Positions 32,583 through 41,824 of a DNA stretch of 64,000 nucleotides are shown here, one piece after another. Positions within the stretch are counted from its first letter, which is position 1, and each line of letters starts with the position of its first letter. The notes beneath the pieces were generated by a model. That model ran no database searches. It saw only the letters and a program-made list of their open reading frames with translations, and was not told where the DNA came from. A program made the translations under genes and the position numbers. This DNA is from Streptomyces lateritius (GTDB lineage: Bacteria; Actinomycetota; Actinomycetes; Streptomycetales; Streptomycetaceae): contig NZ_BMTO01000013.1 of the NCBI RefSeq assembly GCF_014649715.1, positions 1-64,000 of the forward strand. Direction: 5' to 3'.

Positions 32583-33128
32583 GTGAACGCTCTGCTTCTT
32601 GCGCAGGCGGAGGAGCCCCAGCCTCCTCTGATCCCGCATCTTGACGAGCTCGTCATCGGCCTGATCGCCTTCGTCATCGTCTTCGGCTTCCTCGCCAAGA
32701 AGCTCCTCCCGAACATCAACAAGGTTCTGGAGCAGCGTCGCGAGGCCATCGAGGGTGGCATCGAGAAGGCCGAGTCGGCCCAGATCGAGGCCCAGAGTGT
32801 GCTGGAGCAGTACAAGGCCCAGCTCGCCGAGGCCCGCCACGAGGCCGCGCGTCTTCGCCAGGAGGCGACGGAGCAGGGCACCGCGATCATCCAGGAGATG
32901 AAGGCGGAAGGCCAGCGCCAGCGCGAGGAGATCATCGCGGCCGGCCACGCGCAGATCGAGGCCGACCGCAAGTCCGCGGCGACCTCGCTGCGCCAGGACG
33001 TGGGCAAGCTCGCCACCGACCTGGCCGGCAAGCTGGTCGGCGAGTCCCTCGAGGACGCCGCCCGCCAGAGCCGCACGATCGACCGCTTCCTCGACGAGCT
33101 CGAGGAGAAGGCCGAGGCTGTCCGATGA
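32583..33128 (+). CDS. atpF: ATP synthase Fo subunit b
   Basis: The 181-residue protein has one membrane helix (about 22-42) and a long Ala/Glu/Gln/Arg coiled coil that forms the peripheral stalk. GTG 32583 is used because the nearby ATG at 32581 is followed at once by TGA. Its stop overlaps atpH. Confidence 0.95.
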   Translation: MNALLLAQAEEPQPPLIPHLDELVIGLIAFVIVFGFLAKKLLPNINKVLEQRREAIEGGIEKAESAQIEAQSVLEQYKAQLAEARHEAARLRQEATEQGTAIIQEMKAEGQRQREEIIAAGHAQIEADRKSAATSLRQDVGKLATDLAGKLVGESLEDAARQSRTIDRFLDELEEKAEAVR

Positions 33129-33940
33129 ACGGAGCGAGCCGCGAGGCACTGGCCGCCGCACGTGAGTCCCTCGACGCACTGACCGACAACACCTCGGTCG
33201 ACGCGGCGAAGCTCGCGGGCGAGCTGGCAGCCGTCACCGCGCTGCTCGACCGCGAGGTGTCGCTGCGTCGGGTCCTGACCGACCCGGCGCAGGCGGGCGA
33301 GGCCAAGGCCGAGCTCGCCGGGCGACTGCTCAGCGGTCAGGTGGGCGGCGAGGCCGTCGACCTGGTGTCCGGCATGGTGCGTTCCCGCTGGTCGCAGTCG
33401 CGTGACCTGGTCGACTCGGTCGAGGAGCTGGCGAACACCGCCGACCTCACCGCGGCGCAGCAGGCCGGCGCGCTGGACGACGTCGAGGACGAGCTGTTCC
33501 GGTTCGGCCGGATCGTGTCCTCCAGCACCGAGCTCCGCTCGGCGCTGACCGACAAGGCCGCCACGGTCTCCGCCAAGAGTGAGCTGCTGCGCGGCCTGCT
33601 CGGCGGCAAGGCCAACCCGGTCACCGAGCGACTGGTCGTCCGTCTCGTGACCCAGCCCCGGGGACGTAGCCTGGAAGCGGGACTCGAGTCCCTCTCCAAG
33701 CTCGCCGCGGCGCGCCGGGACCGGATGGTCGCCGTCGTCACCTCGGCGGTGCCGCTGACCGACCAGCAGAAGCAGCGCCTCGGTGCCCTTCTGGCCAAGC
33801 TGTACGGCCGCCAGATGCACCTGAACCTGGACGTGGACCCCACGGTCCTCGGCGGGATCTCGGTGCAGGTCGGCGACGAGGTCATCAACGGGACCATCGC
33901 GGAGCGCCTCGACGAGGCGACCCGGCGACTGGCCGGCTGA
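33125..33940 (+). CDS. atpH: ATP synthase F1 subunit delta
   Basis: The 271-residue protein is long for delta, as usual in actinobacteria because of an added N-terminal helical part. The C-terminal region with VTSAVPLTDQQKQRLGALL and GGISVQVGDEVINGTI is the conserved delta signature. It joins the b stalk to the alpha/beta hexamer. ATGA overlap with atpF. Confidence 0.94.
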   Translation: MNGASREALAAARESLDALTDNTSVDAAKLAGELAAVTALLDREVSLRRVLTDPAQAGEAKAELAGRLLSGQVGGEAVDLVSGMVRSRWSQSRDLVDSVEELANTADLTAAQQAGALDDVEDELFRFGRIVSSSTELRSALTDKAATVSAKSELLRGLLGGKANPVTERLVVRLVTQPRGRSLEAGLESLSKLAAARRDRMVAVVTSAVPLTDQQKQRLGALLAKLYGRQMHLNLDVDPTVLGGISVQVGDEVINGTIAERLDEATRRLAG

Positions 33941-34009
33941 CGTCAGCCACCAACTGAACACAGCATCACCTGCGGCCCGGTTGGGCCGTGCAGAGATTGC
34001 AGAAGATTC

Positions 34010-34027
34010 CTGGGGGTCGGCCCCCAG
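34010..34027. repeat. REP-like palindrome between atpH and atpA
   Basis: CTGGGGG-TCGG-CCCCCAG is a perfect 7-bp stem with a 4-nt loop, followed by ACCCCC. Such palindromes are frequent between Streptomyces genes. It lies 47 bp before atpA inside a 133-bp gap and may adjust relative expression of the two halves of the operon. Confidence 0.55.
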
Positions 34028-34073
34028 ACCCCCTAAGAAACTTCGGGCCCAACAAGGAGAGCAGGGAACCCAG

Positions 34074-35672
34074 ATGGCGGAGCTCACGATCCGGCCGGAG
34101 GAGATCCGGGACGCGCTGGAGAACTTTGTCCAGTCGTACCAGCCGGACGCGGCCTCGCGCGAGGAGGTCGGAACGGTCAGCCTGGCCGGCGACGGCATTG
34201 CCAAGATCGAGGGTCTGCCCTCGGCCATGGCGAACGAGCTGCTGAAGTTCGAGGACGGCACCCTCGGTCTCGCCCTCAACCTCGAGGAGCGCGAGATCGG
34301 TGCGATCGTCCTCGGCGAGTTCAGCGGTATCGAGGAGGGACAGCCGGTGCAGCGCACCGGTGAGGTCCTCTCTGTCGGTGTCGGCGAGGGATACCTGGGT
34401 CGCGTCGTCGACCCGCTCGGCAACCCGATCGACGGCCTCGGCGAGATCGCGACCGAGGGCCGCCGCGCCCTCGAGCTGCAGGCCCCGGGCGTCATGGCCC
34501 GTAAGTCGGTCCACGAGCCCATGGAGACCGGCTACAAGGCCGTCGACGCCATGACGCCGGTCGGCCGTGGTCAGCGTCAGCTGATCATCGGTGACCGTCA
34601 GACCGGCAAGACCGCGCTGTGTGTCGACACGATCATCAACCAGCGTGACAACTGGCGCTCGGGCGACGTGAACAAGCAGGTCCGCTGCATCTACGTCGCC
34701 ATCGGCCAGAAGGGCTCCACCATCGCGTCCGTGCGCGGCGCCCTGGAGGAGGCCGGCGCGCTCGAGTACACGACGATCGTCGCCGCCCCCGCGTCCGACC
34801 CGGCCGGCTTCAAGTACCTGGCGCCGTACACCGGCTCCGCCATCGGCCAGCACTGGATGTACCAGGGCAAGCACGTCCTGATCGTCTTCGACGACCTGTC
34901 GAAGCAGGCCGACGCCTACCGCGCCGTGTCGCTGCTGCTGCGCCGCCCGCCGGGCCGTGAGGCCTACCCGGGTGACGTCTTCTACCTGCACTCCCGTCTG
35001 CTCGAGCGCTGCGCGAAGCTCTCGGACGAGCTGGGCGCGGGTTCGATGACCGGTCTGCCGATCGTCGAGACCAAGGCGAACGACGTATCGGCGTTCATCC
35101 CGACCAACGTCATCTCCATCACCGACGGCCAGTGCTTCCTGGAGTCCGACCTGTTCAACGCCGGTCAGCGTCCGGCCCTGAACGTCGGTATCTCGGTCTC
35201 CCGTGTCGGTGGCTCCGCCCAGCACAAGGCGATGAAGCAGATCTCCGGTCGCCTCCGTGTCGACCTCGCCCAGTTCCGTGAGCTGGAGGCGTTCGCCGCC
35301 TTCGGTTCCGACCTGGACGCGGCCTCGAAGGCGCAGCTGGAGCGCGGTCAGCGCATGGTCGAGCTGCTCAAGCAGGCTCAGTACCAGCCGATGCCGACCG
35401 AGAACCAGGTCGTCTCCATCTGGGCCGGCACCACCGGCAAGATGGACGACGTCCCGGTCGCCGACATCCGTCGCTTCGAGGCCGAGCTCCTCGCGTACCT
35501 GCGTCAGAACCACGCGGGTCTCATGAGCTCGATCCGCGAGGGCGGCAAGATGTCGGACGACACCCTGCAGTCCGTCGGTGACGCCATCGCGGAGTTCAAG
35601 AAGCAGTTCGAGACCTCTGACGGGAAGCTGCTGGGCGACGACGCTTCCGCTGCCGTCAACGTCTCGAAGTGA
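34074..35672 (+). CDS. atpA: ATP synthase F1 subunit alpha
   Basis: The 532-residue nucleotide-binding regulatory subunit has the P-loop GDRQTGKTALC and the alpha signature with the arginine finger region GQRPALNVGISVSRVGGSAQ. Length is slightly above the E. coli subunit because of a ~20-residue C-terminal extension, as in other actinobacteria. Confidence 0.97.
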   Translation: MAELTIRPEEIRDALENFVQSYQPDAASREEVGTVSLAGDGIAKIEGLPSAMANELLKFEDGTLGLALNLEEREIGAIVLGEFSGIEEGQPVQRTGEVLSVGVGEGYLGRVVDPLGNPIDGLGEIATEGRRALELQAPGVMARKSVHEPMETGYKAVDAMTPVGRGQRQLIIGDRQTGKTALCVDTIINQRDNWRSGDVNKQVRCIYVAIGQKGSTIASVRGALEEAGALEYTTIVAAPASDPAGFKYLAPYTGSAIGQHWMYQGKHVLIVFDDLSKQADAYRAVSLLLRRPPGREAYPGDVFYLHSRLLERCAKLSDELGAGSMTGLPIVETKANDVSAFIPTNVISITDGQCFLESDLFNAGQRPALNVGISVSRVGGSAQHKAMKQISGRLRVDLAQFRELEAFAAFGSDLDAASKAQLERGQRMVELLKQAQYQPMPTENQVVSIWAGTTGKMDDVPVADIRRFEAELLAYLRQNHAGLMSSIREGGKMSDDTLQSVGDAIAEFKKQFETSDGKLLGDDASAAVNVSK

Positions 35673-35692
35673 CGACGGAAGGGACCTGACTC

Positions 35693-36610
35693 ATGGGAGC
35701 GCAGCTCCGGGTCTACAAGCGTCGCATCAAATCCGTCACCGCGACGAAGAAGATCACCAAGGCGATGGAGATGATCGCCGCCTCGCGCGTCGTCAAGGCG
35801 CAGCGCAAGGTGCAGGCGTCGACTCCGTACGCGACCGAGCTGACCCGCGCGGTCACCGCGGTGGCCACGGGTGCGAACGACAAGCACCCGCTGACCACCG
35901 AGGCGGAGAACCCGACCCGTGCCGCGGTCCTGCTCCTGTCGAGCGACCGCGGTCTGGCCGGCGCCTTCAACTCCAACGCCATCAAGGCGGCGGAGCAGCT
36001 CACGAGGAAGCTGGAGAGCGAGGGGCGCGAGGTCGACATCTACGTCGTCGGCCGTCGTGGCATCGCGCACTACAACTTCCGTGAGCGCAAGCTGGCCGAC
36101 TCGTGGACCGGCTTCACGGATCAGCCGGAGTACGCGGACGCCAAGAAGATCGCCGCTCCGCTGATCGAGGCGATCGAGAAGGACACGGCGGACGGCGGCG
36201 TGGACGAGCTCCACATCGTCTACACCGAGTTCGTCTCGATGATGACGCAGACGGCGGTCGAGGCCCGGCTGCTGCCCCTCAGCCTCGACGAGGTGGCGAA
36301 GGAGGCGGGCGAGCAGGACACGCTCCGTCCGCTGTACGACTTCGAGCCGTCGGCGGAGGACGTCCTCGACGCCCTGCTGCCGCGCTACGTCGAGAGCCGG
36401 ATCTACAACGCGCTGCTCCAGTCGGCTGCCTCCAAGCACGCCGCCACGCGCCGCGCGATGAAGTCGGCGACCGACAACGCGGGAGACTTGATCAACAACC
36501 TCTCCCGACTTGCCAACGCGGCCCGCCAGGCCGAAATCACCCAGGAAATCAGCGAGATCGTCGGCGGCTCGGCAGCCCTGGCCGACGCGACCGCGGGGAG
36601 TGACAAGTAA
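35693..36610 (+). CDS. atpG: ATP synthase F1 subunit gamma
   Basis: The 305-residue rotor shaft has N-terminal RVYKRRIKSVTATKKITKAMEMIA and C-terminal ATRRAMKSATDNAGDLI, the two helices of the central coiled coil. The stop shares an A with the atpD start (TAATG). Confidence 0.96.
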   Translation: MGAQLRVYKRRIKSVTATKKITKAMEMIAASRVVKAQRKVQASTPYATELTRAVTAVATGANDKHPLTTEAENPTRAAVLLLSSDRGLAGAFNSNAIKAAEQLTRKLESEGREVDIYVVGRRGIAHYNFRERKLADSWTGFTDQPEYADAKKIAAPLIEAIEKDTADGGVDELHIVYTEFVSMMTQTAVEARLLPLSLDEVAKEAGEQDTLRPLYDFEPSAEDVLDALLPRYVESRIYNALLQSAASKHAATRRAMKSATDNAGDLINNLSRLANAARQAEITQEISEIVGGSAALADATAGSDK

Positions 36611-38052
36611 TGACGACCACTGTTGAGACGGCCGCCGCCACGGGCCGCGTCGCCCGGGTCATCGGCCCGGTCGTCGACGTGGAGTTCCCCGTCGACGCGA
36701 TGCCGGAGATCTACAACGCGCTGCACGTCGAGGTTCCGGACCCGGCCGAGGAGGGCGCGACCAAGACGCTGACCCTCGAGGTCGCCCAGCACCTCGGTGA
36801 CGGCATCGTCCGCACCATCTCGATGCAGCCCACCGACGGTCTGGTCCGCCAGGCCCCGGTGACCGACACCGGCAGCGGCATCACCGTGCCGGTCGGCGAT
36901 GTCACCAAGGGCCGTGTGTTCAACACGCTCGGTCAGGTGCTGAACGACGACGCCTCCACCGTCGCGGACGCCCCGCGCTGGACGATCCACCGCAAGGCCC
37001 CGGCCTTCGACCAGCTCGAGTCCAAGACCGAGATGTTCGAGACCGGCCTGAAGGTCGTCGACCTTCTCACCCCGTACGTCAAGGGTGGAAAGATCGGTCT
37101 GTTCGGTGGCGCCGGTGTCGGCAAGACCGTTCTGATCCAGGAAATGATCGTCCGTGTGGCCAAGCTGCACGACGGTGTATCGGTCTTCGCGGGCGTCGGC
37201 GAGCGCACCCGTGAGGGCAACGACCTCATGGTGGAGATGGAGGAGGCCGGCGTTCTGGACAAGACCGCGCTGGTCTTCGGCCAGATGGACGAGCCCCCGG
37301 GCACCCGTCTGCGCGTGGCCCTGGCCGGTCTGACCATGGCGGAGTACTTCCGCGATGTGCAGAAGCAGGACGTGCTGTTCTTCATCGACAACATCTTCCG
37401 CTTCACCCAGGCCGGTTCCGAGGTCTCGACCCTGCTCGGCCGTATGCCCTCCGCGGTGGGTTACCAGCCGAACCTGGCCGACGAGATGGGTCTCCTCCAG
37501 GAGCGCATCACCTCGACCCGTGGTCACTCGATCACCTCGATGCAGGCGATCTACGTCCCCGCGGACGACCTGACCGACCCGGCCCCGGCCACCACCTTCG
37601 CCCACCTCGACGCGACGACGGTTCTCTCCCGTCCGATCTCCGAGAAGGGCATCTACCCGGCCGTGGACCCGCTGGACTCCACGTCCCGGATCCTGGACCC
37701 GCGCTACATCGCGCAGGAGCACTACGACGCCGCCACGCGCGTCAAGGGAATCCTGCAGAAGTACAAGGACCTCCAGGACATCATCGCGATTCTCGGTATC
37801 GACGAGCTGAGCGAGGAGGACAAGCTCGTTGTCCACCGCGCCCGCCGTGTCGAGCGCTTCCTGTCCCAGAACACCCACGCGGCGAAGCAGTTCACCGGTG
37901 TGGACGGTTCGGACGTTCCGCTCGACGAGTCGATCGCCGCGTTCAACGCGATCTGCGACGGTGAGTACGACCACTTCCCCGAGCAGGCCTTCTTCATGTG
38001 TGGTGGTCTCGAGGACCTCAAGAAGAACGCCAAGGAGCTCGGCGTCTCCTGA
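36610..38052 (+). CDS. atpD: ATP synthase F1 subunit beta
   Basis: The 480-residue catalytic subunit has P-loop GGAGVGKTVLI, the Glu of GERTREGNDL and Walker B VLFFIDNIFRF. Highly conserved throughout. A perfect hairpin follows 13 bp after the stop, before atpC. Confidence 0.98.
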   Translation: MTTTVETAAATGRVARVIGPVVDVEFPVDAMPEIYNALHVEVPDPAEEGATKTLTLEVAQHLGDGIVRTISMQPTDGLVRQAPVTDTGSGITVPVGDVTKGRVFNTLGQVLNDDASTVADAPRWTIHRKAPAFDQLESKTEMFETGLKVVDLLTPYVKGGKIGLFGGAGVGKTVLIQEMIVRVAKLHDGVSVFAGVGERTREGNDLMVEMEEAGVLDKTALVFGQMDEPPGTRLRVALAGLTMAEYFRDVQKQDVLFFIDNIFRFTQAGSEVSTLLGRMPSAVGYQPNLADEMGLLQERITSTRGHSITSMQAIYVPADDLTDPAPATTFAHLDATTVLSRPISEKGIYPAVDPLDSTSRILDPRYIAQEHYDAATRVKGILQKYKDLQDIIAILGIDELSEEDKLVVHRARRVERFLSQNTHAAKQFTGVDGSDVPLDESIAAFNAICDGEYDHFPEQAFFMCGGLEDLKKNAKELGVS

Positions 38053-38065
38053 GCCTCGTGCTCCT

Positions 38066-38093
38066 GAGGGGGGCGGGTGTGCCCGCCCCCCTC
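38066..38093 (+). terminator. Hairpin between atpD and atpC
   Basis: GAGGGGGGCGGG-TGTG-CCCGCCCCCCTC is a perfect 12-bp stem with no T-run. It should reduce transcription of atpC relative to the 3-fold more abundant beta subunit, or protect the atpD 3' end. Confidence 0.7.
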
Positions 38094-38160
38094 GCCACGC
38101 CCACTAGAATTGACCCCAACACCCGGCACGACCGCCGGGTGGTGACCCGAGGAGCCACCC

Positions 38161-38535
38161 TTGGCTGCTGAGCTGCACGTCGAGCTGGTCGCCGCCGACC
38201 GGAATGTCTGGTCCGGCGAGGCCACTCTGGTCATCGCGCGTACCACCTCCGGCGACATCGGCGTCATGCCCGGCCACCAGCCGCTGCTCGGTGTGCTGGA
38301 GTCGGGCCCGGTGACCATCCGTACCAGCGAGGGCGCGACCGTCGTCGCCGCTGTGCACGGTGGGTTCATCTCGTTCGCCGACGACAAGCTGTCTCTGCTC
38401 GCGGAGATCGCCGAGCTGGCGGACGAGATCGACGCCCAGCGCGCCGAGCGTGCGCTGGAGCGCGCCAAGTCGGAGTCGGACGCCGCCGCCGAGCGTCGCG
38501 CCGACGTCCGACTGCGTGCGGTAGCGGTCCGCTGA
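38161..38535 (+). CDS. atpC: ATP synthase F1 subunit epsilon
   Basis: The 124-residue protein begins at TTG 38161 after GAGGAGCCACC; the opening AAELHVELVAADRNVW is the conserved beta-sandwich start. The helical C-terminal part ends early, as in other actinobacteria. A terminator follows. Confidence 0.94.
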   Translation: MAAELHVELVAADRNVWSGEATLVIARTTSGDIGVMPGHQPLLGVLESGPVTIRTSEGATVVAAVHGGFISFADDKLSLLAEIAELADEIDAQRAERALERAKSESDAAAERRADVRLRAVAVR

Positions 38536-38557
38536 CGGACCGCGCCGAGAGTTGTGC

Positions 38558-38607
38558 CCTCAGCCGCGGCACGGCCTGGAGTTCTCCAGACCGTGTCGCG
38601 GCTGAGG
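38558..38607 (+). terminator. Terminator of the atp operon
   Basis: CCTCAGCCGCGGCACGGCCTGGAG pairs with CTCCAGACCGTGTCGCGGCTGAGG with a few mismatches, giving a stem of about 22 pairs. Confidence 0.7.
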
Positions 38608-38674
38608 CGATGCAGATGCGGGTTGTATTCGGTTACGCCGGCGAAGCCGGTCACGGGACGCAGCGAGGAGGTCG

Positions 38675-39127
38675 GTGAAGATGTTCCTCGCTCTGCTCCT
38701 GAGCGGCCTGGTCGTCGCACTGGTGGTGATCGGGCTCTTCGTCTTCGGCTTGCGCCGCAGGTTGATCCAGCGCGCCGGCGGCACCTTCGACTGTTCGCTG
38801 AGGTGGGACGTCCCCGAGGAGCCGGACGTCTCCGGCAAGGGCTGGGTGTACGGAGTGGCCCGCTACAGCGGTGACCAGGTCGCCTGGTTCCGTGTCTTCT
38901 CGTACGCGGCCCGGCCGCGCCGGGTCCTCGAACGTTCGGCGATCGAGGTCCTGGACCGCCGGATGCCCGAGGGCGAGGAGGAGCTCGCGCTGCTCTCCGA
39001 CGCGGTGATCCAGGGTTGTATGCACCGAGGGATCCGCCTGGAGCTGGCGATGAGCGAGGACGCGCTCACCGGCTTCCTCGCCTGGCTGGAGGCGGCGCCT
39101 CCGGGGCAGAGGGTGAATGTCGCGTGA
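38675..39127 (+). CDS. DUF2550 family membrane protein
   Basis: The 150-residue protein has one N-terminal membrane helix (LALLLSGLVVALVVIGLFVFG), a basic RRRLIQR stop-transfer and a cytoplasmic beta-rich domain (GGTFDCSLRWDVPEE, SGKGWVYGVARYSGD). DUF2550 proteins follow the atp operon across actinobacteria; function unknown. GTG 38675 is favoured by GAGGAG 5 bp upstream; ATG 38681 is the alternative. Confidence 0.8.
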   Translation: MKMFLALLLSGLVVALVVIGLFVFGLRRRLIQRAGGTFDCSLRWDVPEEPDVSGKGWVYGVARYSGDQVAWFRVFSYAARPRRVLERSAIEVLDRRMPEGEEELALLSDAVIQGCMHRGIRLELAMSEDALTGFLAWLEAAPPGQRVNVA

Positions 39128-39184
39128 TCGAGTGGCAACGAGGAAGGCGGGGACGGCGTGCTGCGCCGTCCCCGCCTTCCTGTG

Positions 39185-41038
39185 TCAGGACTTGTTCAGC
39201 CCGTTGTCGATGGCGCCGACGAGCTCGCCGCCCGTCGTGTCACCGCTGAACTCCCAGAAGAAGGCTCCGCCCAGGCCCTGGTTCTTGGCCCAGTTCATCT
39301 TGGACGTGACCGTGGCCGGGGTGTCGTAGCTCCACCAGTTGGTGCCGCAGTGGGCGTATGCCGTGCCCGCGACCGTGCCGGTGGCCGGGCAGGAGCTCTT
39401 GAGGACCTTGTAGTCCTCGATGCCCTGCTCGTACGTGCCGGCCGCCGGGCCCGTCGCCGTGCCGCCCGGGGCGGACTGGGTGACGCCCGTCCAGCCGCGT
39501 CCGTAGAAGCCGATGCCGAGCAGCAGCTTGCCGGCCGGGACGCCCTTCGCCTTGAACTTGGCGATCGCCTCGGCGGAGTTGAAGCCCGCCTGCGGGATGC
39601 CGGCGTACGAGGTGAGGGGGGAGTGCGGGGCCGTCGGACCCTTCGCCGCCCAGGCGCCGAAGAAGTCGTACGTCATCACGTTGAACCAGTTCATGTACAG
39701 CGCGGCGCCCGCGTAGTCGGCGGCGTCGATCTTGCCGCCGGCGGAGGCGTCGGCCGTGACGGCCGCCGTGACCAGGTTGTTCGCGCCGAACTTGGCGCGC
39801 ATGGCCTGCATCATGTTCTTGAAGGCGGCCGGTCCGCTGGTGTCGCAGGACAGACCGCAGGCGTTCGGGTACTCCCAGTCGAGGTCGATGCCGTCGAAGA
39901 CGTCGGCCCAGCGCGGGTCCTCGACCAGGTCGTAGCAGGACTGGGCGAAGGCGGTCGGGTTCTGGACGGCCTGGCCGAAGCCGCCGGACCAGGTCCAGCC
40001 GCCGAAGGACCACAGCACCTTGATGTTCGGGTAGGCCTTCTTCAGCTTGCGCAGCTGATTGAAGTTGCCGCGCAGCGGCTGGTCCCAGGTGTCGGCGACG
40101 CCGTCGACGGACTGGTCGGCGGTGTACGCCTTGTCGTGATCGGCGTAGGCGTCGCCGATGGTGCACTTGCCGCCGGTGACGTTGCCGAAGGCGTAGTTGA
40201 TGTGCGTGATCTTCGAGGCGGAGCCGGACGTCACGATGTTCTTGACGTGGTAGTTACGGCCGTAGACGCCCCAGTTGGTGAAGTACCCCATCTTGACCGT
40301 GGAGCCGGGGTTCGGGTTGGTGCCGCCGCCCGTGGTCCGCACGTTCGCGGCGCCGCTGGCCGGGCCGGTCTGGTCGGCGGTGTCGCGGGCGACGACCGTG
40401 TAGCTGTAGTCGGTGCCGGCGGTCAGACCTGTGTTGGTGTACGTGAGGCCGGTGACCGTGGCGACCTTCGTGCCGCCGCGCAGGACGTCGTAGTTCTTGA
40501 CGCCCTTGTCGTCGGTGGCGGCGGTCCAGGTCAGCTTGACCGAGGTGTCGGTGATCTCGGAGGCGACGGGGGTGCCGGGGGCGGAGGGCGCGCTGTCGCC
40601 GGGCTGGGTGGACCCGTCGCAGGAGGCTCCGTTGACCTTGCAGCCGCTGGGGGCGCCGGTGCCGGTGCCGTTGAAGCCGAAGGAGACGGTGGCGCCGGGG
40701 GCCAGGGTGCCGTTCCAGCCGACGTTCTTGGCGGTCCAGTGGGTCCCGGAGCCGGTGACGGTCGCGTCCCAGGCGGAGGTGACGGTGGTGCCGGCGGGGT
40801 AGTCCCACTCGACGGTCCAGGAGGAGAGGGTGGTGGTGCCGGTGTTCTTCACCGTCCACTTGCCCTCGAAGCCGGAACCCCAGTCGGAGACCTTGGTGTA
40901 GGTGGCGGTGGCCGCCGTGGCGGCCTCGGCGGGTGCGGCGAGGCCGACCATCGCGGCCAGGGGCAGGATCAGGGCGGTCAGACCGGCGGCGGCCCGGCGT
41001 CTGAACCCTGTTCTGCGCGTCGGTGCTTGAGTGCTCAA
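39185..41038 (-). CDS. chiC: Secreted family 18 chitinase with CBM2 and fibronectin III domains
   Basis: The 617-residue protein has a signal peptide of about 39 residues with an RRR start and AEA cleavage motif. A CBM2 chitin/cellulose-binding domain (about 45-142, DWGSGFEGKWTVKNTG) and an FnIII domain (about 152-236) follow. The GH18 barrel runs from about 248, with DGIDLDWEY and catalytic Glu389. It hydrolyses chitin outside the cell. The promoter carries the 12-bp direct repeats typical of Streptomyces chitinase genes, and chiS-chiR lie upstream on the same strand. Confidence 0.92.
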   Translation of the reverse strand: MSTQAPTRRTGFRRRAAAGLTALILPLAAMVGLAAPAEAATAATATYTKVSDWGSGFEGKWTVKNTGTTTLSSWTVEWDYPAGTTVTSAWDATVTGSGTHWTAKNVGWNGTLAPGATVSFGFNGTGTGAPSGCKVNGASCDGSTQPGDSAPSAPGTPVASEITDTSVKLTWTAATDDKGVKNYDVLRGGTKVATVTGLTYTNTGLTAGTDYSYTVVARDTADQTGPASGAANVRTTGGGTNPNPGSTVKMGYFTNWGVYGRNYHVKNIVTSGSASKITHINYAFGNVTGGKCTIGDAYADHDKAYTADQSVDGVADTWDQPLRGNFNQLRKLKKAYPNIKVLWSFGGWTWSGGFGQAVQNPTAFAQSCYDLVEDPRWADVFDGIDLDWEYPNACGLSCDTSGPAAFKNMMQAMRAKFGANNLVTAAVTADASAGGKIDAADYAGAALYMNWFNVMTYDFFGAWAAKGPTAPHSPLTSYAGIPQAGFNSAEAIAKFKAKGVPAGKLLLGIGFYGRGWTGVTQSAPGGTATGPAAGTYEQGIEDYKVLKSSCPATGTVAGTAYAHCGTNWWSYDTPATVTSKMNWAKNQGLGGAFFWEFSGDTTGGELVGAIDNGLNKS

Positions 41039-41113
41039 CGGTGCTCCTCAAGTTGCGGACGGACAAGTAGGGGATGGTCCGTGAAGGGTGCGCGCGCCCC
41101 GCGAGCGTAGAAA

Positions 41114-41146
41114 GGTCTGGACCAACCGTCAAGAGGTCCAGACCAA
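41114..41146 (-). promoter_or_regulatory. Chitinase promoter direct repeats
   Basis: Minus strand: TTGGTCTGGACC (41146-41135) and TTGGTCCAGACC (41125-41114), 21 bp apart (two helical turns), with TTGACGG between them as a likely -35. Such TGGTCCAGACC repeats mediate chitin induction and glucose repression of Streptomyces chi genes; ChiR and DasR are the known candidates for control. Confidence 0.75.
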
Positions 41147-41173
41147 CGTCGGCGTACCGGCTTCCGCTCCCGC

Positions 41174-41824
41174 TCAGACCCCCAACTCCTGTGCCAGCAC
41201 GGCGGCTTGCACCCTGCTGCGCAGCTCCAGCTTCCCCAGCACCTTGCTGACGTGCGTCTTCACCGTCGCCTCCGCCATGCCGAGGAGGACCGCGATCTCC
41301 GCGTTCGCCAGCCCCCGGCCCAGCGCGGAGAGCACCTCCCGCTCCCGGGGTGTCAGCGCGTCCAGTACGGACGGGTCCGCCGCTCCCGGAGGACGCGGCG
41401 GCCGGCTCGGAGCCGCGAACTCGGCGATCAGCCGGCGGGTCACCGCCGGCGCGATCAGCCCCTCGCCGCGCGCCACCGTCCGTACCGCCTCGATCAGGTC
41501 CTTCGCGTCGGTGTTCTTCAGCAGGAACCCCGCCGCGCCGGCCCGCAGCGCCCCGAAGACGTACTCGTCCAGGTCGAAGGTGGTCAGCACCAGCACATCG
41601 GCAAGCCCCTCGGAGACCACCAGCCGGGTCGCGGTCACCCCGTCCATCCGGGGCATCTGCACGTCCATCAGGACCAGGTCGGGGCGCAGCTCGCGGGCGA
41701 GCTCCACCGCCCGTTCCCCGTCCGCGGCCTCCCCGACCACCTCGATGTCCGGCGCGCTGCCCAGGATGAGGACCAGCCCCGCCCGCACCGCGCTCTGATC
41801 CTCGGCCACGATCACCCGTACCAC
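41174..41824 (-). CDS. chiR: NarL/LuxR-type response regulator
   Basis: The 216-residue protein has a receiver domain with phospho-acceptor Asp54 (LVLMDVQMPRMDG) and a LuxR helix-turn-helix (LTPREREVLSALGRGLANAEIA). GTG 41824 follows AAGGAGCCGCAGGC and overlaps the end of the kinase gene. Position between the kinase and chitinase genes matches the chiS-chiR-chiC set of S. coelicolor, where ChiR activates chiC. Confidence 0.85.
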   Translation of the reverse strand: MVRVIVAEDQSAVRAGLVLILGSAPDIEVVGEAADGERAVELARELRPDLVLMDVQMPRMDGVTATRLVVSEGLADVLVLTTFDLDEYVFGALRAGAAGFLLKNTDAKDLIEAVRTVARGEGLIAPAVTRRLIAEFAAPSRPPRPPGAADPSVLDALTPREREVLSALGRGLANAEIAVLLGMAEATVKTHVSKVLGKLELRSRVQAAVLAQELGV

